Of a DNA stretch of 64,000 nucleotides, positions 9,750-21,399 are shown one piece after another. Each line of letters starts with the position of its first letter. The first letter of the stretch is position 1. Source of the stretch: Clytia hemisphaerica (lineage: Eukaryota > Cnidaria > Hydrozoa > Leptothecata > Clytiidae); contig CACVBU010000359.1 of NCBI GenBank assembly GCA_902728285.1, forward strand, positions 930,001 through 994,000. The letters are read 5' to 3'. The position numbers were made by a program, and so were the translations under genes. Below the pieces are notes generated by a model, which had not been told where the DNA came from, ran no database searches, and worked only from the letters and a program-made list of their open reading frames with translations.

Positions 9750-11335
9750 TGGAGTAAAAAAAACATCTCACGCAAAATTCTTTGCAATGAAAACTTTAAT
9801 TTATCATTCGGGCCAATTTACACTGAATGAGTTAGGGTTGTTGTCCCTGTCCAATGCCGATTATGGAAATCCATTTGCAACGAGAACTTGATTCATTCAT
9901 CATTATGGGTGCATTTATAACGCACACTTGCTCAGCCAGTTCCAACATTTAAACATTTTCAGTTCTTTAAAAGCAACATGGTACCTGCATAAAAGTTTTG
10001 ACTAAAAGCCATCATTGCAAACAGAAAGATGAGGTACAAACAAGGCATCTCACACAAACCTCTTTGCAACGAGAACTGTATTTATTCATCATTTTGGCCC
10101 CGGGGGAGGGGGGTACTTTGGCAAAATGGGTGCCGGGTATGTGCAAGCCATAAGGGTCCCTTTTTCACAGTCTCGAAAGTCTCTCAAAGGGGTACAAATA
10201 CTATTGGAAAGCAAATTGAGTCCCTGTAAAAGGGTCCAAAATTACGTAAATCAAAATTACTTCTCTCGAAGGGTCGTGATTTTCAAAATTTTGGACAAAA
10301 ATGAGTGAAATTGGCCAAAAAGTTTGGGAAAAGTCTCTGTGAGGTCCCAAAAACGCTTATTTTCCCTCTCTCTAAGGGTCGATTTTCGATTTTTGGTTCG
10401 GACATACCCATCACCTCGTAAACCTTGTACCCCGCCCGGGGTTTTGGCCTCATTTATGATCTGCACTGCACAACTGCAGTCTTTCAACAAAATCAGTTTC
10501 TCTTATTAGGGTCTAAAAATATTTCAACTGAAAGCCCTCGTTTTAAACCAGGTCAGAGAAATACAAAAAGCATCTCAAACAAATCCATTTGCAACGAGGA
10601 CTTAATTTGTTTATCATTGGATTCCTTTACACCCTACAACTGCAGTCTTTCAACAAAATCAGTTTCTCTTATATTAGCTTTTCAAAACTTTCAAACTGAA
10701 AGCCCTCGTTGCAAATTTGAAATGAGAAATACAAGAAGTATCTCACACAAATAAATTTGCAACGAGAACTAAATTTATCATTTAGGTTTGTTTATACCTT
10801 AATTACAATGTCCTTTCCACAAAATCAATTCTTAATGTATCTGAACAGAAGATAACCATCATTCAGAGGAAATGAACGAGATACAAAAGGTCTTTCACAA
10901 ATAAATTTGCAACGAAAACTTAATTCGTTTATCATTGAGCTTCTTTACACTGTAAAATTGCAGTCTCAAACTGTCCATTTGCAACGAGAACTTTATTCAG
11001 TCATCATTATGGTTGATTTATAATCTGTCTTAAATCTGCATACAATAAAATTCAACTGGAAGCCCTCGTTGCAAAAAATTCTGGGAGGTACAAAAAGTAT
11101 TTCACACAAATCTCTTTGCAACGAGAATTTGATTAATTCACCATTTTCATTCATTTGAATTCAGTCATCATTTTGAGTTCATTCATAATTTGTATCACCC
11201 AGTCACCCCACACTATTTCCGAAAAATCTAAAAAGATAGTGATCACTCTGAATAATTTCGATGATTTTGATATTTCACACCAACCCATTTACTATGAGAG
11301 CTTAATTCATTCATCATAGGGCTCATATGTAAAGA
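9750..11335. repeat. Hairpin array A (CTCGTTGCAAA arms)
   Basis: Loosely tandem units of about 120-200 bp, each ending TTTGCAACGAGAACTT-ATTCATTCATCAT, with several preceded by a complementary AGCCCTCGTTGCAAA. In the best unit the arms CTCGTTGCAAATTT (10705-10718) and AAATTTGCAACGAG (10753-10766) pair perfectly over 14 bp around a loop with AATACAAGAAGTATC. Other units: arms at 11065-11075/11115-11125, and weaker ones near 10003-10078, 10536-10600 and 10850-10920. Between arms a TACAAAAAGTATYTCACA-like core recurs. A hAT-like MITE interrupts it at 10100-10441. Confidence 0.7.
10100..10441. mobile_element. hAT-like MITE with 8-bp target duplication
   Basis: Imperfect GC-rich TIRs (CCGGGGGAGGGGGGTAC left, GTACCCCGCCCGGGG right) bound a 342-bp element flanked by TTTTGGCC at 10092-10099 and 10442-10449. 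An 8-bp duplication is typical of hAT transposons. No transposase. It sits inside one unit of hairpin array A. Confidence 0.75.
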
Positions 11336-11339
11336 GATT

Positions 11340-12440
11340 CCCTATTGATACATTAGAAGTCCTCGTATTAGATTGTGACGTGTTTCCTGAAACATTACAT
11401 GTAAAAAATGACAAAGTTGGAAAGCAAACTCAAAAGCAACTGGGTTAAACGACTATCATTGATTGAGAAATAACCGCCAATATACATTAGAAATAGCTCA
11501 GTGAGATTGTGAGATGTTTCTTCGAATCTTTCATGGAAAAAATGATAAATTTAGGAAACCACCTCAAAAGCTACTGGGTTAAACGACTATCATTGATTGA
11601 GAAATAACCGCCAATATACATTAGAAGTGCCCAAGTGAGATTGTGAGATGATTCTTCAAATCTTACATGGAAAAAATGATAAATTTAGGAAACCACCTCA
11701 AAAGCTACTGGGTTAAACGACTATCATTGATCGAAAAATGAAGACCAATATACATTAGAAGTACCCAAGTGAGATTGTGAGATGATTCTTCAAATCTTTC
11801 ATGGAAAAAATGATAAATTTAGGAAACCACCTCAAAAGCTACTGGGTTAAACGACTATCATTGATTGAGAAATAACCGCCAATATACATTAGAAGTGCCC
11901 AAGTGAGATTGTGAGATGATTCTTCAAATCTTACATGGAAAAAATGGTAAATTTAGGAAACCACCTCAAAAGCTACTGGGTTAAACGACTATCATTGATT
12001 GAGAAATAACCGCCAATATACATTAGAAGTGCCCAAGTGAGATTGTGAGATGATTCTTCAAATCTTACATGGAAAAAATGATAAATTTAGGAAACCACCT
12101 CAAAAGCTACTGGGTTAAACGACTATCATTGATTGAGAAATAACCGCCAATATACATTAGAAGTACCCAAGTGAGATTGTGAGATGTTTCTTCGAATCTT
12201 TCATGGAAAAAATGGTAAATTTAGGAAACCACCTCAAAAGCTACTGGGTTAAACGACTATCATTGATCGAAAAATGAAGACCAATATACATTAGAAATAG
12301 CTCAGTGAGATTGTGAGGTGTTTCCTCAAACCTTTCATGTAAAAAGTGATAAATTTAGGAAACCACCTCAAAAGCTACTGGTTTAAATGACTAGCAGTGA
12401 TCGAAAATATACATTGTAATTCTCCAATAATTCTTAAAAC
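11340..12440. repeat. 134-bp tandem repeat with imperfect foldback (array F)
   Basis: Eight units at a regular 134-bp period (TGGGTTAAAC at 11441, 11575, 11709, 11843, 11977, 12111, 12245, and the variant at 12379). Within a unit CACCTCAAAAGCTACTGGG can fold on CCCAAGTGAGATTGTGAGATG with mismatches and bulges, giving a hairpin of about 90 nt. Internal units are nearly identical; edge units diverge. No coding frame. Confidence 0.85.
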
Positions 12441-14284
12441 TGGAAACTGGAAACCTCATCAACAAAATCAAACAAACATGTGTAGTTCATTGCATACTTT
12501 TGGGATACATAACTAGCTTTGATTCGTAGAGAAATCAACAGCTAAAAATACCAAAAGAATACTTGACTACTAGAATTGACTACTGTTGCTGTTACACCCA
12601 CCTATTACATTTAAAAGCCCTCATCTTCAAATCTACCTAAATACAGTATTATTAAATTAAAGTACGAGGCTATTGGATAGATAAAATATACATTAAGATT
12701 GCTCCAATATTCCTTAAGGTCCTTCTAAAAAGTTCTTCATGAAAATGAAGACTTTTGTAAAAAGAGTTAAATGCTATTGGTACATATGACTAACAGTAAT
12801 CAACTGCAATACTCCAATAGTTGTTCAAGTCCATCTTGAGACTTTCCATTTAATGGCTGATTCAATATTTCAGAATCTAATGGATAAAAAACATCAAGAT
12901 CATCAAGATTGCTCCAATATTTGGGTTACATAACTAGCTTTGATTGGTAGAGAAATCAACAGCTAAAAGGATAAAAAGAAGTGACTCCTGAAACGACAGC
13001 CAGAGATTCATTGAAGAAAAATCCTACTCGGAACTCTTTGTACAAAAAAAAGCTGCAAAATAAACAGGAAAGTTAGAAAAAAGAAACATTAGGTTATTCC
13101 AATACTACCAAAAATCAAAGCAGTAACAATTCGCTGGAAGTTTTTAAAGTTAGTCTCTAAAGCTCATGAAAACATGAGAAATTAATGATTTAACTTCAAA
13201 AGCTACCTGGTTAGTTGAGCAGCTGTGATATGCAACAATAATTCTTCTCCAATAAACGGAAAATTAGAATTTCTCTAATAGTTTGTTAAGTCCAGTACCA
13301 AAAAATCTCATAGAAAAAAATAACGAAATCAGTTTGTGAGCTTCATAACCTACTGGTGAGCAATTTAACTTTTGGAATTTCTATTTGAAATTAACATGGA
13401 CTAGGTAGCAAATAATGACATGCACTGCACAATTGAAGAACAAGGATGATGCATTTCATTACTCCCATAATGTTTAAAGTCAAAATTTTCATACAAGAAT
13501 GAAGAAATATCAAGGAAAAGACCGTAAAGCCATTTGGATTATATAACTAACAGTTAATTCAACAGTAACAATATAGAGACATCATAATACTCCCAATAAT
13601 TTTTAAAGCCTCATCAAGCGCATTATCATTGAAAACGACGATGAGATGATCGAATTTAAACATTACTGAGGTAGATAACTAAGCAGCTGTTACATCCATT
13701 ATGTTTAAGGTCCTTATCTTCAAGTTTGCCCAAAATAAGTTGCTACACGTAACATTAAAAGTCCTTTTTTTATATTGGAGCTTTCCATGTATAAAAAAGA
13801 TATACCCGAGCCGTTAAGAATAATCCAATATGCGCCTTTTACGCTCTCCAAAAATGAAGAGGCAATTTATAGAAAAACTTTAAAAGTTATTGGTACATTA
13901 TGACTAACAGTCATCAGCTGCAATACTCCAATAGTTATCCAAGCTCATCTTGAAGCTTTCTATTTAAGAATACCAAATTCAAAAGGTAATCAACTTCAAA
14001 ATCTAATGGATAAAAAAAATAGCACCAAGGTCATCAAGAATACTCCAATATTTCTTAAAATCTGTCTTAGAACTTTCCATTTAAGAATGTCAAATTCATG
14101 ATGAAAATTTTAAAATCTAATGGGTTACATAACAAACAGTCATACAAAAATCAACAGTAACAACAGTAATTTAAAAGACCGTTCTGAAACGAATCATCTG
14201 AGAATGACAAATTTAAGACGATGCTTCAAATCCAACAGGGTACCTTAAACGAAAATAAATGATATACTCAAACTGCTGTATAAA
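12441..14284. repeat. Degenerate repeats related to the flanking arrays
   Basis: Motifs such as TTATTGGTACATTATGACTAACAG, here recalled in parts, and CTCCAATAGTTATYCAAG recur every 100-150 bp. TTATTGG and CCAATAGTTAT lie about 40-50 bp apart in several units and are complementary with G-U pairs allowed, so foldback is again possible. Copies are too diverged for a fixed period. No gene seen. Confidence 0.5.
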
Positions 14285-17035
14285 TTTCAACAGTATCAAT
14301 ATAGACATCAGTATACTTCCAAATAATTATTAAAGCCTTATTAAGCGCATTATCATTAACAATGACATTGAAATGGTGGACTTTAAAAAATACTGGGTTA
14401 GATGATTAAGCAGCTGTTACACCCATTATGTTTCAAGTCCTCATCTTCAAATTTACCCCAAAAAGGCCCCCAATAATCGAGCTCAAACTTCACTAAATGA
14501 ATGACAATGTTAATCTATCGATTTCAACAGTAGCAATATAGAGACATCATAATACTCCCAATAATTTTAAAGCCTTATCAAGTGCATTATCATTAACAAT
14601 GACATTGAAATGGTGGACTTTAAAAATACTGGGTTAGATGATGAAGCAGCTGTTACACCCATTATGTTTCAAGTCCTCATCTTCAAATTTACCCCAAAAA
14701 GGCCCCCAATAATTGAGCTCAAACTTCACTAAATGAATGACAATGTTAATCTATCGATTTCAACAGTAGCAATATAGAGACATCATAATACTCCCAATAA
14801 TTTTTAAAGCCTTATCAAGTGCATTATCATTAACAATGACATTGAAATGGTGGACTTTAAAAATACTGGGTTAGATGATGAAGCAGCTGTTACACCCATT
14901 ATGTTTCAAGTCCTCATCTTCAAATTTACCCCAAAAAGGCCCCCAATAATCGAGCTCAAACTTCACTAAATGAATGACAATGTTAATCTATCGATTTCAA
15001 CAGTAGCAATATAGAGACATCATAATACTCCCAATAATTTTTAAAGCCTTATCAAGTGCATTATCATTAACAATGACATTGAAATGGTGGACTTTAAAAA
15101 TACTGGGTTAGATGATGAAGTAGCTGTTACACCCATTATGTTTCAAGTCCTCATCTTCAAATTTACCCCAAAAAGGCCCCCAATAATTGAGCTCAAACTT
15201 CACTAAATGAATGACAATGTTAATCTATCGATTTCAACAGTAGCAATATAGAGACATCATAATACTCCCAATAATTTTTAAAGCCTTATCAAGTGCATTA
15301 TCATTAACAATGACATTGAAATGGTGGACTTTAAAAATACTGGGTTAGATGATTAAGCAGCTGTTACACCCATTATGTTTCAAGTCCTCATCTTCAAATT
15401 TACCCCAAAAAGGCCCCCAATAATTGAGCTCAAACTTCACTAAATGAATGACAATGTTAATCTATCGATTTCAACAGTAGCAATATAGAGACATCATAAT
15501 ACTCCCAATAATTTTTAAAGCCTTATCAAGTGCATTATCATTAACAATGACATTGAAATGGTGGACTTTAAAAATACTGGGTTAGATGATGAAGCAGCTG
15601 TTACACCCATTATGTTTCAAGTCCTCATCTTCAAATTTACCCCAAAAAGGCCCCCAATAATCGAGCTCAAACTTCACTAAATGAATGACAATGTTAATCT
15701 ATCGATTTCAACAGTAGCAATATAGAGACATCATAATACTCCCAATAATTTTTAAAGCCTTATCAAGTGCATTATCATTAACAATGACATTGAAATGGTG
15801 GACTTTAAAAATACTGGGTTGATGATGAAGCAGCTGTTACACCCATTATGTTTCAAGTCCTCATCTTCAAATTTACCCCAAAAAGGCCCCCAATAATTGA
15901 GCTCAAACTTCACTAAATGAATGACAATGTTAATCTATCGATTTCAACAGTAGCAATATAGAGACATCATAATACTCCCAATAATTTTTAAAGCCTTATC
16001 AAGTGCATTATCATTAACAATGACATTGAAATGGTGGACTTTAAAAATACTGGGTTAGATGATTAAGCAGCTGTTACACCCATTATGTTTCAAGTCCTCA
16101 TCTTCAAATTTACCCCAAAAAGGCCCCCATAATTGAGCTCAAACTTCACTAAATGAATGACAATGTTAATTTATCGATTTCAACAGTAGCAATATAGAGA
16201 CATCATAATACTCCCAATAATTTTTAAAGCCTTATCAAGTGCATTATCATTAACAATGACATTGAAATGGTGGACTTTAAAAATACTGGGTTAGATGATT
16301 AAGCAGCTGTTACATCCATTATGTTTCAAGTCCTCATCTTCAAATTTACCCCAAAAAGGCCCCCAATAATTGAGCTCAAACTTCACTAAATGAATGACAA
16401 TGTTAATCTATCGATTTCAACAGTAGGAATATAGAGACATCATAATACTCCCAATAATTTTTAAAGCCTTATCAAGTGCATTATCATTAACAATGACATT
16501 GAAATGGTGGACTTTAAAAATACTGGGTTAGATGATTAAGCAGCTGTTACACCCATTATGTTTCAAGTCCTCATCTTCAAATTTACCCCAAAAAGGCCCC
16601 CAATAATTGAGCTCAAACTTCACTAAATGAATGACAATGTTAATCTATCGATTTCAACAGTAGCAATATAGAGACATCATAATACTCCCAATAATTTTTA
16701 AAGCCTTATCAAGTGCATTATCATTAACAATGACATTGAAATGATGGACTTTAAAAATGCTGGGTTAGATGTTTAAGCAGCTGTTACACCTATTATGTTT
16801 CAAGTCCTCGTCTTCAAATTTACCCCAAAAAGGCCCCCAATAATTGAGCTCAAACGTCACTAGATGAATGACAATGTTAATCTATCGATTTCAACAGTAG
16901 TAATATAGAGACATCATAATACTCCCAATATTTTTTAAAGCCTTATCAAGTGCATTATCATTAACAATGACATTGAAATGGTGGACTTTAAAAATACTGG
17001 GGAAGATGGCTAAGCAGCTGTTACAATAATCATGT
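14285..17035. repeat. 237-bp tandem satellite, about 12 copies (array G)
   Basis: Units start (TTTCAACAGTAG) at about 14285, 14522, 14758, 14995, 15232, 15469, 15706, 15942, 16178, 16415, 16652 and 16889. Central copies differ by a few bases; the first and last are more diverged, as expected under homogenisation. Each unit holds TTTTTAAAG and CTTTAAAAA about 65 bp apart enclosing ATTATCATTAACAATGACAT, so it can form a long imperfect hairpin. No frame is conserved. Confidence 0.9.
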
Positions 17036-18100
17036 TTAAGGTCCTCATTTTTAAGTTTGCCTCAAAATAAGTTGCTCAAGAATTGAATGATGCCTACACG
17101 CAACATTAAAAGTCCTTTTGTGTAAGAATAAAAAGGTTCAAGAAGAGGCTAGTGCATAGATAAAATATACATTAAGATTGCTCCAATATTGCTAAAGGTC
17201 CTTCTAAAAAGTTCTTCATAAAAAATGAAGACTTTTGTAAAAAGACTTTACATTTACAGGCTATCGGTACATGAGTAACGGTAATCAATTACATTACTCC
17301 AATAGTTATTCAAGTCCATATTGATACTTTCCATTTAATGGCAGATTCAATACTTCAGAATCTAATGGATAAAATAGATGTAAAATAGATACATCAAGGT
17401 CATCATGATTGCTCCAATATTTCTTGGAGTCTTTCTCTTACGCTCTTCTAAAAATAAAGAGCACAAAACGAAAGATTTCAAAAGTTATTGGCAGAGATAA
17501 CTAACAATCACCAACTGCAATACTCCAATAGTTATTCAAGTTCCTCTTGAAAATTTCGAACTTTAGAATGTCACATTCAAAATGTAATCGACTTTAAAAG
17601 CCAATGGATAAAAAAGATACATCCAGATCATCATGTTTGCTCTAATATTTGTTTAAAGTCCGTCTTTTACGCTCTTCTTAAAAAAATGAAGAGTCGCGAA
17701 TACAAAGTTTGTTGGTACAGATAACAATCACCAACTGCAATACTCCAATAGTTATCCAAGTTCATATTGAAGCTTTCTATTTAAGAATGGCAGATTCAAA
17801 TTGAGACTTCAAAATCTTATGGATAAAAAAGACATCCAAATGAATGCTCGCCAATAGTTATTAAAGTCCCATCTTCAAACTTCCCATTTAAGAATGGCAA
17901 GGTCAAACTGAAGGACTTCAAATTCTAATGTGTTACATGACAAACAATCATTAGAAATCAACAGCAACTCCAATAAGATTTAAAAGACCGTTCTGAAACG
18001 AATCATCAGAGAATGACAAATTCAAGACGATGCTTTAAATGCTACTGGGTAAACTATGAAAATATGATATCCTCGACTGCTGGATAATTTCTTGAATAGC
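17036..18100. repeat. Degenerate hairpin-type repeats following array G
   Basis: The same motifs as in 12441-14284 return (CTCCAATAGTTATTCAAG, GCTCCAATATT, AAAGTTATTGG), in irregular units. Sequence from 18100 to 18560 shows no repeat or gene that I can support. Confidence 0.5.
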
Positions 18101-18563
18101 GTCTTAATTTCTAATTTTTATTGGTACAAATTATATAAGAACAGAAGGCTTTACGAAATCTAAAATACCCAATTTCTAAGGAGATAGCACAAAAATACTC
18201 ACGAAATCGTGAAACCAAGAAAGTTATAAGAATTTTTTTAGATTTAAAACTTAAAAAGTGAAGAAAATTCAAAGACCTTAAAGATTTTGTATATGTTTAT
18301 AAAACTTTGTCTATGTAGCGATTGTTGGCCAATAAACTTTCCAAAACACGACTTACAATATTTACGAAAGATCCTCGTCCTCAATTCATCAAGAAGATGC
18401 TAATTGCAAAAAAGTCATATTTATTTTTAAAATTTTCTTCTGCACAAAATAAAATTGAAAATTGACGTCAGATTTTTTTATCACTGATGACGTTGCTGAG
18501 TGTTGTAAAACCCTTTTTAAGATCTCCTCTCTATGAGAGAGTCTTATTGAATTATATTGATGA

Positions 18564-18681
18564 TGTAATGTTTTCTACGGAAAGACACCGTTTTTTTGCC
18601 AGTAGTTGTTTATACAACTTTTGTCTAGTTTAAATTTGCCACTACTGGCTAAAACCGGGGTATTTCCGTAGAAAACTTTAC
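18564..18681. mobile_element. Palindromic MITE-like element
   Basis: Left arm GTAATGTTTTCTACGGAAA and right arm TTTCCGTAGAAAACTTTAC are complementary, and the interior continues with CCAGTAGT / ACTACTGG. This makes a near full-length foldback of about 118 bp. No obvious target duplication. Confidence 0.6.
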
Positions 18682-18917
18682 GTCGTGAATATTATGAATT
18701 GAATTGCATTGTTCAAAATCATAGAATATCTTCAGTCATCGTTTCAGAAAACAACAGAGTGATATTCTATAATAAAAAGTAAAACCGCCTCTACAAATTC
18801 TGAAACAAAGCACATGACCATGGCTTTTAAAAACATAGTATTTTCCATCATTTCAAAAATTAAATTTTCAAGAGTCTAAGCAACAAACGCCATGTTTTGT
18901 TCTTGGGTAAGCATTAG

Positions 18918-19194
18918 CGAGTTCATGTATTTGCACTTTTGAGGACGGTAAAGTGACTGAAGCGATTTGGAAAAACCCGAAGTTCTGCCTCGCAAAATCG
19001 AGGACGGTAAAAGTGATGATTTACCGTCGTCGTCAGTTGGTCATGATCTAGTCAAATTATAATCTTATCGTCTCCGTCGCTGAAAAACACAAATAATTCG
19101 TGGTTGCAAATGCAACTCGTAACTCGTAACTCGCAACTCGTATATTATCATATCACTATCTCCGTCGCTGAAAAACACACATACATAAACTCGG
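18918..19194. mobile_element. TA-flanked MITE (GCGAGTTTATGTAT family), copy 1
   Basis: TIRs begin GCGAGTT(T/C)ATGTATTTG and end ATACATAAACTCGG, flanked by TA on both sides, as for Tc1/mariner-type elements. The interior carries the family hallmarks GAGGACGGTAAA.GTGACTGAAGCG and TTACCGTC. This copy has an internal duplication of the CCGTCGCTGAAAAACAC segment. Other copies: 39281, 41387, 48250, 50544 and 52149. Confidence 0.75.
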
Positions 19195-19560
19195 TATTAT
19201 ACAAGGCGGTGATTACATAAAGTACTAAAGCCTGGGCGCTTAACCATGATAAACAAATTAACGAAAAATCCTGTAAGTCTTCAAGAGTGAGCATGAACAC
19301 TTCGATCACATAAATTACTCAATCCTGCAAAAAGGTATAAAATAACTGCAAATTGTCTTCTTGAAAAAGAATCTACACGATATTTTAATATCTACGTATA
19401 GACGCTTAACCAAGAAAACTAGAATGTAGTATTGCAGACAACTGACTGACATCCAGAACATTGAATGGTCAAACAATTTAAAACAAAAAAATCACGTTGT
19501 CTTCATGGCTAAGATCATACAAGGCGGTGATTACATAAAACATCCGCGTCTTATATCTTC
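19195..19560. repeat. First units of hairpin array B
   Basis: Contains GATTACATAAA cores and CGCTTAACCATGAT / TTCATGGCTAAGATCAT arms characteristic of the array at 21400-24300. Array B therefore starts here and is split by the nested element at 19870-21312. 19560-19869 has nothing recognised. Confidence 0.55.
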
Positions 19561-19869
19561 ATTTCTAATTCTTCATTTGAATGACCAAAAGCAGAAGGAC
19601 CGTAACTTCTTATAGATTTTCAATAGTTCTTGACTTTCAAGTCGAAAACTTTCATGATATTACGAAAGCAATTGACATGGAGTTCCCAAACAAATTGATA
19701 TTAAACTATGTATACGTTTTGAATCTTGTTTGGTCATTTTTGGTTCTTTTCATATTTGAAGTCTAGAATTATTGCTTTGATGTTATTATTTTGTGCAATC
19801 TTTCCCCTCATTAACGTTCCTGTGACCGATAAATTTTGGTTATTTTCGACTGTCCTGTCTTCGTAATTA

Positions 19870-21312
19870 CCGAGTTTATGTATTGAAGGATATCGAGGGT
19901 GACGGTAAGTGAAATCGATACAAAACAAAGTTGATACAGGGCTCCCACAGCTCCTCAAATCTCCTCAATTCTCGTTAAATTTCAAATGTCTCCTCAATTC
20001 TCTTCAAATCTCCTACTTTTTCTCGAATTCCTCCAATATTTTCTTCAAATCTCCTCAATTAAATTTGATCAAAATAAAAAACATTCTTCTAGGTAGTATC
20101 GCTGGCCTTTGAAAGATGTTTCGAAAGTTGATTTTCATGACTAACATGCAAAATCTTTTGCTCGCTTCGCTCGCACATTTCCTTACTCTAATATCATGTT
20201 TCCATTTACTCATTCTTTTTCAAAAACTCGAAATCAGTGGCGTTTTAGCAGGGACAGAGGCTATGACCACCCAACAGAGCTTTTTAAAAGGGGCGCTAAA
20301 GAGCAAGGGTCACTAAAGGAGGTTTTTGAAACGCCCCAAACTTAAAAATTATACTTTATGCATGGCTCCCTTAATTGCCGCCCAGGACCTATTTTACTAA
20401 AATCATTTTAAGTTACTTTCAATTTTTCTTGCTCGCTTCCCTCGCAATCTAGTTATTTGGTAATTTCTTTGAAATCTTGCTAATTTACAAGTTTTTTTTT
20501 GTGTAAAATGTAGCTTTATTGAATGAAAACCTAACTGCGCCCCAAGACCAATTTGCTAACAACAATATTATTTAAAACATAAAAACTCGCTTCGATATCG
20601 CAATACACAAAAATTTCTTTGAGTTTCTTTTTGATCTAGCAAATCTAAAATTTGTCTCTTTTTCTTTCATGATTTAGGGCATCTTGGCAGTTCGATTTTA
20701 AAAAGCTTTAATTTTAGAATTTAAAAATCTTTTCAGGTCTTTGTAGTTTTACACTTAGAGCCACTGCTTCCCTCAAAGGATAATTACCTAGGACCCCTCC
20801 CCAAGAAGGAGACTTTGGTAAACCTTTCCTTTGTTTAATTCGTAAAAAGCTCATTTTTGCAATAAAAGGAGAAAATAATCACTGTGCATCTTTCAGAAAG
20901 AGCCTACCACCCCTACTGCATGTTTGTCGATCTAACCCATTACCCAATTTTTTCATTGAGCAGTATCGCGTTGCTTTTTAACAACAAAAAGCATCATTTT
21001 AACTCTCAAAGTTTACTGTCAAGAAAATCTCCTCAATTTTTCTAAAAATATATGAAAAACTCCTCAAATTGTTAGAGGAATCTCCTTCAAAAAAGTGAAA
21101 AATCCTCCTTAATTCTCCTCAATTCTCCTTAAATTTGAAATTTCGAAAGCTGTGGGAACCATGTGATATTTGATGTACAGCTCTATATCGCCTTTGCTCA
21201 CCTAAACAGACGACAGTATTTTGGTGTTTTTACCGTCGCCGAGCGATTTCGACCCCATGTCAGCTTTGCTTTATTCCGTCCCCCTCGATTTATCTCGAAT
21301 ACATAAACTCGC
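19870..21312. mobile_element. TA-flanked MITE relative carrying a nested element
   Basis: Outer ends are CGAGTTTATGTATTGAAGG and ATACATAAACTCGC next to TA, with longer complementary TIRs including TATCGAGGGTGACGG / CCGTCCCCCTCGATTTAT. Inside lies a second element, 19940-21160, with inverted ends GGCTCCCACAG and CTGTGGGAACC and a direct CTCCTCAATTCTC.TTAAATTT repeat near both ends. Removing it leaves an ordinary short MITE of about 220 bp. No transposase frame seen. Confidence 0.55.
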
Positions 21313-21399
21313 TATTAATCATTTATCGTGACTCTGGAATAATGCAAAAAAAAACAACCTTCATACAACTAAACCTTAGTATGAAGATTCTCGCTTGTA

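Noticed and set aside
9750-11335. Regular repeats with short conserved motifs resemble a CRISPR array
   Set aside because: Units are too long and irregular, spacers are themselves related, and the window is eukaryotic (spliced genes, SINEs).
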